32,544 nt of DNA from Parachlorella kessleri. Taxonomy: Eukaryota > Chlorophyta > Trebouxiophyceae > Chlorellales > Chlorellaceae. This document shows, in pieces, positions 32,271 through 32,544 of this stretch. The notes beneath the pieces are model-generated. The model did not search any database. It was given only the letters and a program-made list of their open reading frames with translations, and was not told where the DNA came from. Each line of letters opens with the position of its first letter. Within the stretch, counting starts at the first letter, position 1. Position numbers and translations under genes: made by a program. Where the stretch lies: the NCBI GenBank assembly GCA_001598975.1, contig BBXU01000377.1:1-32544 (forward strand). The letters are read 5' to 3'.

Positions 32271-32544
32271 GACAAGGTCTATGGTGGCTAGTAGTGGGCT
32301 TCCGCTGTAGGAGAACCAAACCCTGGGGCCAAGGCCTACAACACCTAGCCTGCGTCTTGTTGCAAGGCACTGCCTGCAGAGCACTTCGGTTGCAGGACGA
32401 ACCTGGGGAGCAGCCACTGCTTGGACCCAGGTAACTAGGTTGCCTTCCTCTTGCCACCAACAAGCCGGCCTCAGTGTGTTCCTGGGAACCCACAGCAGGA
32501 TCACATGCCTTTGGCCTTCCACATCACCGTACACCTGGGTGGGT
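32271..32544 (-). other. Diverged copy of the intron upstream of the duplicated exon
   Basis: Patches here match the intron preceding the exon at 20759: AGGTCTRTGKTGGCT, GCCTACAACAC/CCTGCTTG-like and CTGGGAAGCAACCAC-like segments occur in the same order. The matching intron shows that the duplication was made from genomic DNA, not from spliced RNA. The copy of the next upstream exon (about 21009-21125 in the source) is not found before the window ends. Confidence 0.5.

Overview
The window reads as nuclear DNA of a green alga, probably a chlorophyte close to Chlamydomonadales/Sphaeropleales; this is an inference, not a species call. The grounds are GC-rich exons broken by many short GT-AG (a few GC-AG) introns, Ala/Gly/Gln-rich low-complexity stretches in conserved proteins, a TGTAA polyadenylation-type signal, and an ankyrin protein of a style common in these algae. 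I see no bacterial operon, CRISPR array, tRNA, rRNA or transposase. All exon joins below were made by eye from splice consensus and reading-frame continuity. In every assembled model the exon lengths add up to an intact frame.

Layout. (1) 1-10863, plus: the last ~1,025 codons, in 21 exons, of the ribosome-biogenesis GTPase BMS1; its N-terminal GTPase domain lies left of the window. (2) 11387-12582, plus: a complete five-exon MscL-type mechanosensitive channel with a C-terminal Cys4 zinc ribbon. (3) 13427-15737, plus: a six-exon seven-helix membrane protein that I do not recognise. (4) 18966-16621, minus: a three-exon, 641-residue ankyrin-repeat protein. (5) 23273-19499, minus: an eight-exon, Gln/Gly-rich protein built of four repeated helical modules resembling the hnRNP Q acidic domain, ending in an RGG tail; its 5' end is uncertain. 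(6) 25943-30958, plus: an eleven-exon secreted protein with a signal peptide, a long Gly/Asn/Thr/Ser/Gln minisatellite-encoded stalk and a Cys-rich region followed by a conserved C-terminal domain. (7) 32270-31980, minus: a diverged copy of one exon of gene 5, running towards the right edge.

The genes do not form a pathway; they look like ordinary eukaryotic neighbours with mixed functions (ribosome assembly, membrane tension, RNA binding, extracellular matrix). Genes 3 and 4 converge, and genes 5 and 6 diverge across ~2.7 kb with no confidently assigned gene.

The most unusual signals are: three independent ~90-bp duplications of exon edges with their splice sites inside BMS1; a bacterial-type MscL with spliceosomal introns and a 22-nt micro-exon; the four-module RNA-binding-type protein and its decayed exon copy 11.5 kb away; and GC-AG introns in three genes.
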